From contig NZ_CP038634.1 of assembly GCF_004768545.1 (NCBI RefSeq), positions 2,294,001 to 2,358,000 of the forward strand: DNA of 64,000 nt, given 5' to 3'. This DNA comes from Cupriavidus oxalaticus (GTDB taxonomy: Bacteria > Pseudomonadota > Gammaproteobacteria > Burkholderiales > Burkholderiaceae). The notes under the pieces are model-generated. The model worked only from the letters and a program-made list of their open reading frames with translations. It did not search any database and was not told the DNA's origin. Shown here piece by piece: positions 1-10,183 of this stretch. The position numbers and the translations under genes are program-made. The first letter of the stretch is position 1; each line of letters opens with the position of its first letter.

Positions 1-1574
1 TTGCCGCGCGCGGCGGCGCAGGCCTGCTGCACCGCCGGCGCGACGCTGGCTGCCGACTGCGATCCGCCCGAGACCGGCGCCTCCGGAAAATCCGTATCGC
101 CCAGTTCAAAGCGCACGCGCTCCAGCGGCAGGCCGAGCGCGTCGGCCGCCACCTGCGTCATCACGGTATAGGTGCCGGTGCCAAGGTCCTGCGAGCCGCT
201 GCGCACCAGCGCGGTCCCGTCCGGCAGGATGCGCGCCAGCGCGCTCGCGGCCGAACGGTTGGCAGGGTAGGTGGCGGTGGCCATTCCCAGGCCCACCAGC
301 TTGCCGCCGGCCTGCATCGAACGCGGCTTCGGATTGCGGCGCGACCAATCAAAGCGCTCGGCCGCCACGCGATAGCATTCGCGCAGCGATTTGCTGGAGA
401 AGGGCATCTGCTTGTGCGGATCGGTATCGGCGTGGTTGCGCAGGCGCAACTCAAGCGGATCGATGCCGAGCCGATCGGCCAGCTCATCCAGCGCGCACTC
501 CAATGCGAAGCTCCCCGGAGCCTCGCCCGGCGCGCGCATGAAGGTCATGGTGCCGACCTGCAGCCGTACCACCCGGTGGCTGGTCTGCAGGTTGGGGCAT
601 GCGTAGAGCGATCGCGTCAGCACGGCGCAAGTCTCGAGCCATTCCTCGAGCTGCGCGCTGCCGATGACGACGTCGTGGCGCATCGCCTGCAGGCGGCCAT
701 CGCCGCCGGCAGCGGCGAGTACGCGCTGTTCGGTGACGGGCCGCGCGCCCACCGGCCCGAACATCTGCACGCGCTCGATTACCAGCTTGACCGGCCTGGC
801 GGCCGCGCGCGCCGCCATGGCCGCCAGCACCACGTGCGACCACATCGAACCCTTGCAGCCGAAGCCGCCGCCGACGAAGGGGCAGCGCACGCGCACCTTG
901 CCGGCCGGGATGCCGAACGTGGCCGCTACCGCCTTGCGCACGCCGCTGACGTACTGGGTGGAGTCGTACAGCGTCAGGTTGTCGTCGTCCCAGGCGGCGA
1001 TGGTGGCATGCGGTTCCATCGGGTTGTGGTGCTCCATCGGCGTGGTGTAAACCGCGTCGACCGTCGCGCTCGCTGAATGCAGCGCGGCGTCGACATCGCC
1101 GCGATGGCTGTCGGCCTCGCCAGCGTCTTCGCCCCGCGGCCTGGCGGCGTGCAGGCGCGCCTGCGCGAAATCCAGCACGGCCGGCTGCTCGCGGTAGCGG
1201 ACCACCAGCCGCGCCGCCGCATCGCGCGCCTGGTCCAGCGTATCGGCCACGACCACGGCGATGGGCTGGTTGTTGTAGTGGACCGCGGTGTCCTGCAGCA
1301 GCGTCATTACGTGTCCGGCGGTCGGCGTATCTGCCCCGGCCTTGCCGCCCCTGGGCAGCTTCGGCGCGTTGAAGGGCGTCATGACCAGCCGGACGCCGGG
1401 CAACTGCTGGCACGCGGCGCTGTCGATCGATTCCACCTTGCCATGCGGGATAGTGCTGGTGACCATCACCGCGTGGACCAGTCCCGGCAGGACATGGTCG
1501 GCCGTGTAGCGTGCGCGGCCGGTGACCTTGAGCACGCCGTCGGTGCGGTCGATGGGAGCGCCGGTAACGCTCAT
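1..1574 (-). CDS. Xanthine dehydrogenase/aldehyde oxidoreductase family, molybdopterin-binding large subunit (partial, C-terminus beyond window)
   Basis: Catalytic subunit of a three-part molybdenum hydroxylase that oxidises aldehydes or N-heterocycles at the molybdenum cofactor. About 524 N-terminal residues are present, and the family is usually about 730. The start reads MSVTGAPIDRTDGVLKVTGR, typical of the PaoC/YagR branch. The glycine-rich VGGGFGCKGSMWSH segment (near 850-890) matches a conserved molybdopterin-site motif of the large subunit. It lies 12 bp downstream of the FAD subunit gene and is the third gene of a small-medium-large operon read leftward. The substrate cannot be told from sequence. 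The remaining C-terminus lies outside the window. Confidence 0.92.
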   Translation of the reverse strand, partial: MSVTGAPIDRTDGVLKVTGRARYTADHVLPGLVHAVMVTSTIPHGKVESIDSAACQQLPGVRLVMTPFNAPKLPRGGKAGADTPTAGHVMTLLQDTAVHYNNQPIAVVVADTLDQARDAAARLVVRYREQPAVLDFAQARLHAARPRGEDAGEADSHRGDVDAALHSASATVDAVYTTPMEHHNPMEPHATIAAWDDDNLTLYDSTQYVSGVRKAVAATFGIPAGKVRVRCPFVGGGFGCKGSMWSHVVLAAMAARAAARPVKLVIERVQMFGPVGARPVTEQRVLAAAGGDGRLQAMRHDVVIGSAQLEEWLETCAVLTRSLYACPNLQTSHRVVRLQVGTMTFMRAPGEAPGSFALECALDELADRLGIDPLELRLRNHADTDPHKQMPFSSKSLRECYRVAAERFDWSRRNPKPRSMQAGGKLVGLGMATATYPANRSAASALARILPDGTALVRSGSQDLGTGTYTVMTQVAADALGLPLERVRFELGDTDFPEAPVSGGSQSAASVAPAVQQACAAARG

Positions 1575-1586
1575 TGCAATGCTCCT

Positions 1587-2579
<993 letters not shown>

Positions 2580-2588
2580 GCCGCGGCC

Positions 2589-3161
2589 TCAGTGCGCGCC
2601 TGGCTTGCCGCCGGCCTCGCGGATCGCGGCGACGATCTTGGGATAGGCGCCGCAGCGGCACAGGTTGCCGCTCATGCGCTCGCGGATCTCGTCGTCGCCA
2701 AGCGGCAGCGTGGGCGCTGCCAGCGGCCGCACCGCGCTGGCCTCGCCGGCGCGCGCCTCGGCCAGCATGCCGACGGCCGAGCAGATCTGCCCCGGCGTGC
2801 AGAAGCCGCACTGCAGTGCGTCATGCGCGACAAAGGCTGCCTGCACCGGGTGCAGCGCGTTGCCGCCGGACAGGCCTTCGATGGTGGTAAGGTCGCGGCC
2901 CTCCTGCATCACCGCCAGCGTCAGGCAGGCCTGGATGCGGCGCCCGTCGCTGAGCACCGTGCAGGCGCCGCACTGGCCGCGGTCGCAGCCTTTCTTGGTG
3001 CCGGTCAGGTGCATCACTTCGCGCAGCGTGTCGAGCAATGTGGCGCGTGGCTCGAGTTGCAGGGTGTGGGACTGGCCGTTGATCCTGAGCGTGACGGGTC
3101 GCGCGGCACTGCCTGCGGGCGCGGTGGCATCGCGCCGGGAGGGCTCCTTGTGTTCGGACAT
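2589..3161 (-). CDS. Xanthine dehydrogenase family 2Fe-2S iron-sulfur subunit
   Basis: Small electron-transfer subunit (190 aa) and first gene of the molybdenum hydroxylase operon. It has the plant-ferredoxin-type cluster motif GCDRGQCGACTVL and the second cluster motifs CGFCTPGQICSAVG and GNLCRCGAYPKIV near the C-terminus. ATG at 3161 is preceded by AGAGG at suitable spacing. The reading frame stays open 65 codons further upstream, but that extension is cysteine-rich nonsense. Unlike E. coli PaoA no twin-arginine signal is visible (MSEHKEPSRRDATAPAG), so the complex is probably cytoplasmic. No maturation factor gene is seen nearby; one may lie beyond the left edge. Confidence 0.93.
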   Translation of the reverse strand: MSEHKEPSRRDATAPAGSAARPVTLRINGQSHTLQLEPRATLLDTLREVMHLTGTKKGCDRGQCGACTVLSDGRRIQACLTLAVMQEGRDLTTIEGLSGGNALHPVQAAFVAHDALQCGFCTPGQICSAVGMLAEARAGEASAVRPLAAPTLPLGDDEIRERMSGNLCRCGAYPKIVAAIREAGGKPGAH

Positions 3162-3353
3162 CGTGCTGGCCTCTTGTGGACTGGGCGGCACCACGGGGAT
3201 GGCGTCGCGCCAGATAGTGCAGCAAGAAGGACAGCAAATTCGGTGCCCGTCGGCGGGGCAGGCTTGTACCAGCAGTGGCAGGGAAGCGGGGCCGCCGCGT
3301 GCGTCATAACTCCACGTGGGCTTGTAGAAATTACGCTCGCGCCAGCCGGCCAG

Positions 3354-3384
3354 CAAAAAGAAAAGCGGCGCACAATGGCGCCGC
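3354..3384 (-). terminator. Rho-independent terminator of the aminotransferase gene
   Basis: Read on the minus strand, GCGGCGC-CATTGT-GCGCCGC forms a 7-bp perfect stem with a 6-nt loop, followed at once by TTTTCTTTTT. It starts about 30 bp after the aminotransferase stop codon and separates that transcript from the molybdenum hydroxylase operon. Confidence 0.85.
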
Positions 3385-3414
3385 CCCTGGCATTGTTTGC
3401 GAAACCGGAAAGGC

Positions 3415-4611
3415 TTAGCCCTTCAGCACGCTGCCGATGGCCTTCGCCACGATGCCCACGTTGCGCTCGTTCAGGCCGGCCACGCACATGCGGCCGGAGC
3501 GCAGCAGGTAGACACCGTGCTGCTCGCGCAGGCGCTCGGCCTGGTCGGCGCTCAGGCCGGTGTAGGTGAACATGCCGCGCTGCGTCAGGTAGCGCGACAG
3601 CGCCTCGCCGCTGACATGGTCGCGCAGGTTGTGGTGGATCGCTTCACGCATGCGCGCGATGCGGCCGCACATCTGGGCCAGTTCTTCTTCCCACAGCTGG
3701 CGCAGCTCGGGCGTGGTCAGCACCTTGGCCACCACGCGCGCGCCGTGCGTCGGCGGGTTGCTGTAGTTGGCACGCACCGCGCCGGTCAGCTGGCCCAGCA
3801 CGTTGGCGGCTTCGCCGGCGGTGTTGCAGAACACGCTCAGGCCGCCGCAGCGCTCGCCATACAGCGAGAAGTTCTTCGAGAACGAATTGGCCACCAGGCA
3901 AGGCACGTCCTGCGCCACCAGTTCGCGGATGGCGAAGGCGTCGTCCTCCAGGCCGGCGCCGAAGCCCTGGTAGGCCATGTCGACGAAGGGCAGCAGGTTG
4001 TTGGCCTTGACCAGCGCGATCAGCTGGCGCCACTGGTCCTGGTTCAGGTCCACGCCGGTCGGGTTGTGGCAGCAGGCGTGCAGCAGCACGATGCTCTGCG
4101 CGGGGATGGCGCGCAGCGCGTCCATCATCGCGTCGAACTTCAGGCCGCCGGTGGCGTCGTCGTAGTACGGGTAGGTGTTGACCGTGAAGCCCGCGCGCTC
4201 GAACACCACGCGATGGTTTTCCCAGCTCGGGTCGCTGATCCAGACCTGCGACTGCGGGTAGTAGCGCTTGAGGAAGTCCGCGCCCACGCGCAGCGCGCCG
4301 GAGCCGCCCAGCGTCTGCAGCGTGGCGATGCGGCCGGCGGCGCGCGCCGGCGAGTCTTCGCCGAACACCAGCGCCTGCACCGCGCTGCGGTAGCCCGCCA
4401 GGCCCGACATCGGCAGGTAGGGGCGCGGGCCCATGTCGGCCAGCAGCGCGGCCTCGGCCTTGGCAACCGCCTGCATCACCGGCAGGCGGCCGTCATCGTC
4501 AAAGTAGATGCCGATGCTCAGGTTGACCTTGTCGGTGCGGGGATCTTTCTGGAAGTCCTCGTTGAGCGAGAGGATCGGGTCGCCAGGGAAGGCTTCGATG
4601 TGTGCGAACAT
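3415..4611 (-). CDS. tyrB: Aromatic amino acid (tyrosine/aspartate) aminotransferase
   Basis: Class I PLP-dependent aminotransferase of the AspC/TyrB type. It moves the amino group of tyrosine, phenylalanine or aspartate to 2-oxoglutarate. The 398-aa length is the family norm. Visible motifs are HACCHNPTGVDL (PLP binding), FVDMAYQGFG, the PLP lysine in NSFSKNFSLYGER (about residue 246) and NYSNPPTHGARVV near the C-terminus. ATG at 4611 gives the canonical MFAHIEAFPGDPILSLNEDF start, and the open upstream extension is unlike the family. Its place beside an aromatic permease and 4-hydroxyphenylpyruvate dioxygenase supports tyrosine to 4-hydroxyphenylpyruvate as its main job. Confidence 0.93.
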   Translation of the reverse strand: MFAHIEAFPGDPILSLNEDFQKDPRTDKVNLSIGIYFDDDGRLPVMQAVAKAEAALLADMGPRPYLPMSGLAGYRSAVQALVFGEDSPARAAGRIATLQTLGGSGALRVGADFLKRYYPQSQVWISDPSWENHRVVFERAGFTVNTYPYYDDATGGLKFDAMMDALRAIPAQSIVLLHACCHNPTGVDLNQDQWRQLIALVKANNLLPFVDMAYQGFGAGLEDDAFAIRELVAQDVPCLVANSFSKNFSLYGERCGGLSVFCNTAGEAANVLGQLTGAVRANYSNPPTHGARVVAKVLTTPELRQLWEEELAQMCGRIARMREAIHHNLRDHVSGEALSRYLTQRGMFTYTGLSADQAERLREQHGVYLLRSGRMCVAGLNERNVGIVAKAIGSVLKG

Positions 4612-4729
4612 GGGATGCGATGGAATCAGGTCGGAGGGGGCTGCTGCGTGGCGCAGGCAGGCGCCGGGCACCGCGCAGCAAGGATTCTAACCGGCGGCGC
4701 CCGCGGTTTGCAGGCGCCGCACTGGCCGT

Positions 4730-6124
4730 TCAGCGCAACTGCTGGGCGGCGACGCCGTCCTGCAGCAAGGCGGCTGCTTTCTTCTGGCGCACCAGGTAGC
4801 TGACGCCGAGCACCACCAGCCACACCGGGATCAGGTAGACGGAAAGGCGCAGGCCTTCGGTCAGGTACATCACCACCAGGATGCCGCCCAGGAACACCAG
4901 GCACAGGTAGTTGGTCAGCGGGTAGCCCCAGCTCTGGAACTTCGTGGCCTGGCCGGCGCGGCGCTTGTCGGCCCGGAACTTCAGGTGGATCAGGCTGATC
5001 ATGGCCCAGTTGATGATCAGGGCCGACACCACCAGGCCCATCAGCAGCTCAAAGGCCTTGCCCGGCATGAAGTAGTTGATCACCACGCACACCGCGGTGG
5101 CCAGCGCCGAGAAGGCCAGCGCCGTCAGCGGGATGCCGCGCTTGTTGACCTTCAGCAGCGCCTTGGGCGCATTGCCCTGCTGGGCCAGGCCGTACAGCAT
5201 GCGGCTGTTGCAGTACACGCCGCTGTTGTAGACCGACAGCGCCGCGGTCAGCACCACCACGTTCAGCACGTTGGCAACCCAGTTGCTGTTCAGCGCATGG
5301 AAGATCAGCACGAACGGGCTGCCCCCGGTGACTACGTTCTCCCACGGGTACAGCGACAGCAGCACTGCCAGCGCGCCCACATAGAAGATCAGGATGCGGT
5401 AGATCACCTGGTTGGTGGCCTTGGGAATGGTCTTCTCGGGCGAATCCGCTTCCGCTGCGGTAATGCCCACCAGCTCGAGCCCGCCGAACGAGAACATGAT
5501 CACCGCCATGGCCATCACCAGGCCGCCCATGCCGTTGGGGAAGAAGCCGCCGTGCTGCCACAGGTTGGCCACGCTGGCCTGCGGGCCGGCATTGCCCGAC
5601 ATCAGCAGGTAGCCGCCGAAGCCGATCATGCCGATGATGGCCGCGACCTTGATGATCGAGAACCAGAATTCCATCTCGCCGAAGGACTTCACGCTCGACA
5701 GGTTGATCGCGTTGATCACCAGGAAGAACACCAGCGCCGAGACCCAGGTCGGGATTTCCGGCCACCAGTACTGCACGTAGATGCCGACGGCGGACAGTTC
5801 GGCCATGCTCACCAGGATGTACAGCACCCAGTAGTTCCAGCCGGAGAGAAAGCCGGCGAAGTGGCCGCAGTACTTGTCGGCGAAGTAGCTGAAGGAGCCG
5901 GCGACCGGCTCGTCCACCACCATCTCGCCGAGCTGGCGCATGATGAAGAACGCCACGATGCCGGCGATCGCGTAGCCCAGCAGGACCGAGGGTCCCGCCA
6001 TCTTGATGGTCTGGGCGATGCCCAGGAAAAGGCCGGTGCCGATGGCGCCGCCCAGCGCGATCAGCTGGATATGCCGGTTCTTCAGGCCACGCTTGAGCGT
6101 GCCGTCATTGCTGCTTGCATGCAT
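4730..6124 (-). CDS. aroP: Aromatic amino acid permease, AroP type (APC family)
   Basis: Inner-membrane proton symporter for phenylalanine, tyrosine and tryptophan. The 464-aa protein follows E. coli AroP closely: LKRGLKNRHIQLIALGGAIG at the N-terminus, RQLGEMVVDEPVAGSFSYFA, the helix ending FGEMEFWFSIIKV, and FSFGGLELVGITAAEADSPE. About twelve hydrophobic helices are visible. The start MHASSNDGTLKRG has the expected short cytoplasmic tail. It lies between the aminotransferase and 4-hydroxyphenylpyruvate dioxygenase genes on the same strand, and supplies the substrate for the neighbouring enzymes. Confidence 0.95.
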   Translation of the reverse strand: MHASSNDGTLKRGLKNRHIQLIALGGAIGTGLFLGIAQTIKMAGPSVLLGYAIAGIVAFFIMRQLGEMVVDEPVAGSFSYFADKYCGHFAGFLSGWNYWVLYILVSMAELSAVGIYVQYWWPEIPTWVSALVFFLVINAINLSSVKSFGEMEFWFSIIKVAAIIGMIGFGGYLLMSGNAGPQASVANLWQHGGFFPNGMGGLVMAMAVIMFSFGGLELVGITAAEADSPEKTIPKATNQVIYRILIFYVGALAVLLSLYPWENVVTGGSPFVLIFHALNSNWVANVLNVVVLTAALSVYNSGVYCNSRMLYGLAQQGNAPKALLKVNKRGIPLTALAFSALATAVCVVINYFMPGKAFELLMGLVVSALIINWAMISLIHLKFRADKRRAGQATKFQSWGYPLTNYLCLVFLGGILVVMYLTEGLRLSVYLIPVWLVVLGVSYLVRQKKAAALLQDGVAAQQLR

Positions 6125-6307
6125 TCAGTTGTTTCCTCTACCCATTCTCATGGAATGCGGGCCCGCGCCTCTGGCTGTTTGGAGTCGGACGCTTGGGCCG
6201 GGGGGACGCAACCACCCGCGCGGCAGGGTGACTGCCGCGTGAGTGGTTCGCTTACCGGAACCGGCTGGTGCCTGGCACAGGCGGCCGGTCAGTGAAGGCC
6301 GATCCGG

Positions 6308-7387
6308 TCAGGCCTCGACCTTGAGCGTGCCGCGCTCGATCTGGTCGCGTTCCAGCGACTCGAACAGCGCCTTGAAGTTGCCTTCGCCGAAGCCTTCGTC
6401 GCCGCGGCGCTGGATGAACTCGAAGAACACCGGACCCAGCGCGGTCTTGGAGAAGATCTGCAGCAGCAGGCGGGGCTTGCCGCCTTCCGTGGTGCCGTCC
6501 AGCAGGATGCCGCGCGACTTCAGTTGCTCGACGGGCTGGCCGTGGCCGGGCAGGCGCGTGTCCAGCGCTTCGTAGTAGTAGTCGTTCGGCGCGGTCATCA
6601 GCGGCACGCCCGCGAGCTGCAGGTTGTCGATGACCTCGATCAGGTTGTCGGTCAGGAAGGCGATGTGCTGGATGCCCTCGCCGTTGAAGGCCATCAGGAA
6701 CTCTTCGATCTGGCCGGCGCCCTTGGACGATTCCTCGTTCAGCGGAATGCGGATTTTACCATCCGGCGCGGTCATGGCCTTGGAGGTCAGGCCAGTGTAC
6801 TCGCCCTGGATGTCGAAGTAGCGGATTTCGCGGAAGTTGAACAGCTTTTCATAGAAGTTGGCCCAATAAGCCATGCGGCCACGGTAGACGTTGTGCGTCA
6901 GGTGGTCGATCAGCTTGAGGCCGTGGCCGACCGGGTGGCGGTCGACACCCTCGATGAACTCGAAGTCGATGTCATAGATCGACTTGCCTTCCTCGAAGCG
7001 GTCGATCAGGTAGAGCGGCGCGCCGCCGATGCCCTTGATCGCGGGCAGGCGCAGTTCCATCGGGCCGGTCGGGATTTCCACCGGTTGCGCGCCCAGTTCC
7101 AGTGCGCGGGCATAGGCCTTGTGCGAATCCTTGACGCGGAAGGCCATGCCGCAGGCGCTCGGGCCGTGCTCGGCGGCAAAGTAGGCGGCGTGGCTGTGCG
7201 GCTCGCGGTTGACGATGAAGTTCACCTCGCCCTGGCGGTACAGCACCACGTCCTTGGAGCGGTGCTTTGCCACCAGCGTGAAGCCCATCTGCTCGAACAG
7301 CGGCTCGAGCACATTAGGGGTGGGCGAGGCGAATTCCACGAATTCGAAGCCCATCAGTTGCATCGGGTTGTCAAACAGGTCGGCCAT
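6308..7387 (-). CDS. hppD: 4-hydroxyphenylpyruvate dioxygenase
   Basis: Non-haem iron enzyme that converts 4-hydroxyphenylpyruvate to homogentisate, the committing step of tyrosine breakdown. The 359-aa length matches the bacterial enzyme. The three iron ligands appear as His162 ([12 protein letters not shown]), His241 ([11 protein letters not shown]) and Glu323 ([20 protein letters not shown]), numbered almost as in the Pseudomonas enzyme. The ATG is preceded by GTGAGAAAGCC. Together with the AroP permease and aminotransferase it forms an uptake-transamination-oxidation unit. Homogentisate dioxygenase is not in the window and must be encoded elsewhere. A divergent Lrp-type gene probably regulates it. 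Confidence 0.97.
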   Translation of the reverse strand: MADLFDNPMQLMGFEFVEFASPTPNVLEPLFEQMGFTLVAKHRSKDVVLYRQGEVNFIVNREPHSHAAYFAAEHGPSACGMAFRVKDSHKAYARALELGAQPVEIPTGPMELRLPAIKGIGGAPLYLIDRFEEGKSIYDIDFEFIEGVDRHPVGHGLKLIDHLTHNVYRGRMAYWANFYEKLFNFREIRYFDIQGEYTGLTSKAMTAPDGKIRIPLNEESSKGAGQIEEFLMAFNGEGIQHIAFLTDNLIEVIDNLQLAGVPLMTAPNDYYYEALDTRLPGHGQPVEQLKSRGILLDGTTEGGKPRLLLQIFSKTALGPVFFEFIQRRGDEGFGEGNFKALFESLERDQIERGTLKVEA

Positions 7388-7796
7388 GGCTTTCTCACTA
7401 AGGGGAAACTAAGGGGAGGTTAATGATTGGATCGGTGCGGCGCCCGCAGAGTGCCGTCGGGCAGGACGGGCGCGCGCCGAAGATCGGGATTCCGGTTCAG
7501 CGCTCCGCGCCGTTGGCGCTGGCGCCTGGCGTGCCAGGCTGGGAAGGCAGGTTCATGGTCATGGGGGGCGTTCAGAACCGGTCAGTCGGGAAATATTATT
7601 GCAGTGGCGACGCTGCCAGGATCGGGTGGCGCCGCCGCCAGTCATGCCGGCGTACCTGGTCTTGGCGCTGGCTTTATGTCGCTGGCTTGGGATGCAGTGT
7701 ATATTCTGCCCAGCAAAATTGGATTTCGTTAGCCACGCAGGGAAACCCTAGCTTATGAAATCAAATTGCTTGAATCTCTGAAGTGAGGAAATCAAA
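7388..7796. other. Divergent regulatory region between hppD and the Lrp-type gene (409 bp)
   Basis: No convincing gene. The segment becomes AT-richer toward the right (7590-7790), as expected for promoters. Two ACTAAGGGGA copies (about 7397-7416) sit just upstream of hppD. GAAATCAAATTGC at 7757-7769 and GAAATCAAAGTGC at 7788-7800 form a direct repeat about 31 bp apart that overlaps the start of the Lrp-type gene, a plausible autoregulatory site. A 111-codon reading frame starting at 7423 behind a good ribosome site has unnatural composition and was not called. Confidence 0.5.
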
Positions 7797-8270
7797 GTGC
7801 AAACGATCGAGCTGGACCGTACCGATCGCCGCCTGCTCGCGGTCTTGCAGGAGCGCGCGCGCGCCTCGAACCTGGAGCTGGCCGAGGCAATTGCGCTGTC
7901 TCCGGCACAAACGCTGCGGCGCCACCGCCGCCTGGAAGAGGCCGGACTGGTCAAGCGCTACGAAGCGCGGCTGGATGCCGCTGCCCTCGGCCTGGGCGTC
8001 GTTGCCTTTATCCACGTGACGATGGAGCGCGGGCATATCCGCGAGCTGTCCAACTTCAAGCGGCTGGTGGCGGAACTGGCGCAGATCCAGGAGTGCTTTT
8101 CCGTGACCGGCGATATCGACTATGTGCTGAAGGTGGTCGCGAAGGACCTGAAGGCGTTGTCTGACTTCCTGCTCGATACGCTGATGCGGATCCCGGGCGT
8201 CAGCGCGGTCAAGTCCAGCGTCTGCCTGGACGAGATCAAGTGCACCAGCGCCGTGCCGGTGGAAGCCTGA
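7797..8270 (+). CDS. Lrp/AsnC family transcriptional regulator
   Basis: A 157-aa regulator with an N-terminal winged helix-turn-helix (residues about 6-60, DRTDRRLLAVLQERARASNL then SPAQTLRRHRRLEEAGLV) and a C-terminal RAM effector domain (about 68-150, ending IPGVSAVKSSVCLDEIK). It starts at GTG 7797 with GAGGAA six bases upstream. Divergent placement from the tyrosine catabolic genes suggests it senses an aromatic amino acid and controls them. This is an inference from context and from Lrp-type control of such genes in related bacteria. Confidence 0.93.
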   Translation: MQTIELDRTDRRLLAVLQERARASNLELAEAIALSPAQTLRRHRRLEEAGLVKRYEARLDAAALGLGVVAFIHVTMERGHIRELSNFKRLVAELAQIQECFSVTGDIDYVLKVVAKDLKALSDFLLDTLMRIPGVSAVKSSVCLDEIKCTSAVPVEA

Positions 8271-8287
8271 AACCGCGCGGGTTCCCG

Positions 8288-10183
8288 TTACTCCGGGACC
8301 GTGTCGATCCGGTCGCACGCCACGTTCATTGCGCGGCAAACGGCACACCAGGCCGCACAGGAGCCGGGCTTGCCGGCGTTCGGCGCATCTTCGGCGGGCG
8401 GCTCGGATCGCACCGCATGCACCGTCATCGACGGCCGCGGCGGCGGAAGGCGGCCGCTGCAGGCGCGTGCCACCGCTTCGTCCAGATCCTGCAGGCCCAC
8501 CGGCTTGACGATCACCGCATTCATGCCGGCAGCCAGGGCGGCGGCGTGGTCTTCCGCCACGGCACTGGCGGTGCAGCCGACGATGGGCACGTCGCGGACC
8601 GCGTCATCACGGCCCCGCACCGCACGCGCGAACGCCAGGCCGTCCATCACCGGCATCGCGCAGTCGCAGACGACGACGTCGAACACTGCGCCATCGAGCC
8701 TGGCCAGCCCGTCACGGCCGTCCTTCGCGGTAGCCACATGGTGGCCCAGGTACTCCAGCTGGCGCTGCAGCAGCAGACGGTTGGGCGCGTGGTCGTCGAT
8801 CACCAGGATGCGGGCATGGCAGCGCGCGCAGCCCGGCATTGGCACCGGCTGCGCCGGCTCGGCAGCGACGGCGTCGGCCAGCGCCAGCGGCAACGACACC
8901 GTCACGCGCGTGCCCTGGCCCGGCTGGCTGGCCAGCGCAATCTGTCCGCCCATCGCGCTCGCCAGGCGCCGGCAGATCGCCAGGCCGAGCCCGGTGCCGC
9001 CTGCGTGCGCGCGCGACTGGTCGTGTACCTGCGCGAACGGCTCGAACAGCCGCGCTTGCGCCGCCGGTGGTATGCCGATGCCCGTATCGGTAACAGTCAG
9101 CGTCACGCCTTGCTTGCCGTCCTCGGCCGGCTCGGCTTCGAGCTGGATATGGATCGTCCCGCGGTCGGTAAAGCGCACGGCGTTGGACACCAGGTTGCCC
9201 AGGATTTGCCGGAAGCGCAGGCCGTCGACCTGGTGCAGCGGCGCGACGCCGGCGCCGGTTTCGCCGGTCAGCGTCAATCCCTTCTGCTCGGCCACGGGAC
9301 CGAATATCAGCAGGGTGTCGTTGACCAGCGCCGGCAGCGATGCCGGCGCCGGGTGGACGCTGAACTTGCCGGCCTCCATCTTTGACAAGTCCAGGATGTC
9401 GTCGATCAGCGCCAGCAGGCCGAGCGCCGACTGATGCGCGGTCACCAGCTGCAGGCGGTCGCGGTCAGGCAGCTGGCATTGCGCCAGTGTCAGCTCCAGC
9501 ATGCCGGTGATCGCGTTCATCGGCGTGCGGATCTCATGGCTGACCGAAGCCAGGAAGGTGGATTTGGCGCGGTTGGCGGCTTCCGCCTCGGCCTTGGCGA
9601 GTGCCAGTTCGGCCAGCATGTCGTGGCGTTCGGTCAGGTCGACGCAGCCGCCCGCGAGGCCCTTGACCTTGCCGTCGGCGCCGCGCAGCGGCGTAATCCA
9701 GTTGAGCACATGATGGCTGCGCCCGTCGAGTTGCAGGCAACGGTCCTTTCGCAGCGGCGCGCCATCGTCGAGGACCTTGCGGTAGTCGCGCGCCAGCTCG
9801 GCCATGTCGGTGACGATGGGATGCGCATGGCCCGGCGCATCGAGCGGCTGGCCGCGCAGCAGCTCGCGCGTGACGCCGACGAGTTCCTCGTAGCTGCGGT
9901 TGCAGGTGATGAGCCGCAGCGAGGCATCGCGCAGGTAGACCGGCTGCGGAATGCCGTCAAGCAGCGCCGACTGGATCGCTATATGGTCGTTCAGCGCGCT
10001 CTCGGCCGCGCGGCGCCGGCGAACCTCGCGATGGAGCACGGCGATCCATGCCAGCAAGCATGCACTGAGGCCGCAGAACAGCATCGCGGCCCAGCCGTAC
10101 AGGCGTTCATGGGCAGGCGACGCGGCGCGCAGCGGCGCCATGGTCTGGCCCACGGCGCCGGTCGAGAAAGCGAACAGGACCAT
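8288..10183 (-). CDS. BvgS/EvgS-like hybrid sensor histidine kinase lacking periplasmic sensor and Hpt domains
   Basis: About 631 aa if read from ATG 10183. The N-terminus is hydrophobic and signal-like, followed by a transmembrane helix (residues about 29-50), a PAS domain (LLDGIPQPVYLRDASLRL), HisKA (SVSHEIRTPMNAI, His near 216), HATPase (GNLVSNAVRF, DTGIGIP, GGTGLGLAI) and a receiver (ILVIDDHAPNRLLL, phosphoacceptor Asp near 507 in VVVCDCAMPVMDG). The PAS-kinase-receiver part resembles Bordetella BvgS closely. The large Venus-flytrap sensor domains and the terminal Hpt domain of BvgS are absent. No start has a good ribosome site; the frame stays open to a TTG at 10309. It faces the response regulator and Hpt genes, its likely partners. 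Confidence 0.88.
   Translation of the reverse strand: MVLFAFSTGAVGQTMAPLRAASPAHERLYGWAAMLFCGLSACLLAWIAVLHREVRRRRAAESALNDHIAIQSALLDGIPQPVYLRDASLRLITCNRSYEELVGVTRELLRGQPLDAPGHAHPIVTDMAELARDYRKVLDDGAPLRKDRCLQLDGRSHHVLNWITPLRGADGKVKGLAGGCVDLTERHDMLAELALAKAEAEAANRAKSTFLASVSHEIRTPMNAITGMLELTLAQCQLPDRDRLQLVTAHQSALGLLALIDDILDLSKMEAGKFSVHPAPASLPALVNDTLLIFGPVAEQKGLTLTGETGAGVAPLHQVDGLRFRQILGNLVSNAVRFTDRGTIHIQLEAEPAEDGKQGVTLTVTDTGIGIPPAAQARLFEPFAQVHDQSRAHAGGTGLGLAICRRLASAMGGQIALASQPGQGTRVTVSLPLALADAVAAEPAQPVPMPGCARCHARILVIDDHAPNRLLLQRQLEYLGHHVATAKDGRDGLARLDGAVFDVVVCDCAMPVMDGLAFARAVRGRDDAVRDVPIVGCTASAVAEDHAAALAAGMNAVIVKPVGLQDLDEAVARACSGRLPPPRPSMTVHAVRSEPPAEDAPNAGKPGSCAAWCAVCRAMNVACDRIDTVPE

Noticed and set aside
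4985..6295. Long plus-strand frame opposite aroP
   Set aside because: Antisense to a clear permease gene; charged, repetitive composition with no domain.
7423..7758. 111-codon plus-strand frame behind AGGGGAGG
   Set aside because: The ribosome site is attractive, but the protein has no plausible domain or helix pattern, is rich in Arg and Trp, and covers the promoter region of the Lrp-type gene.
8262..8302. GGTTCCCG...CCGGGACC hairpin between convergent Lrp-type and kinase genes as a terminator
   Set aside because: The stem has a mismatch and a G-T pair and no T-run. It is not strong enough to call.
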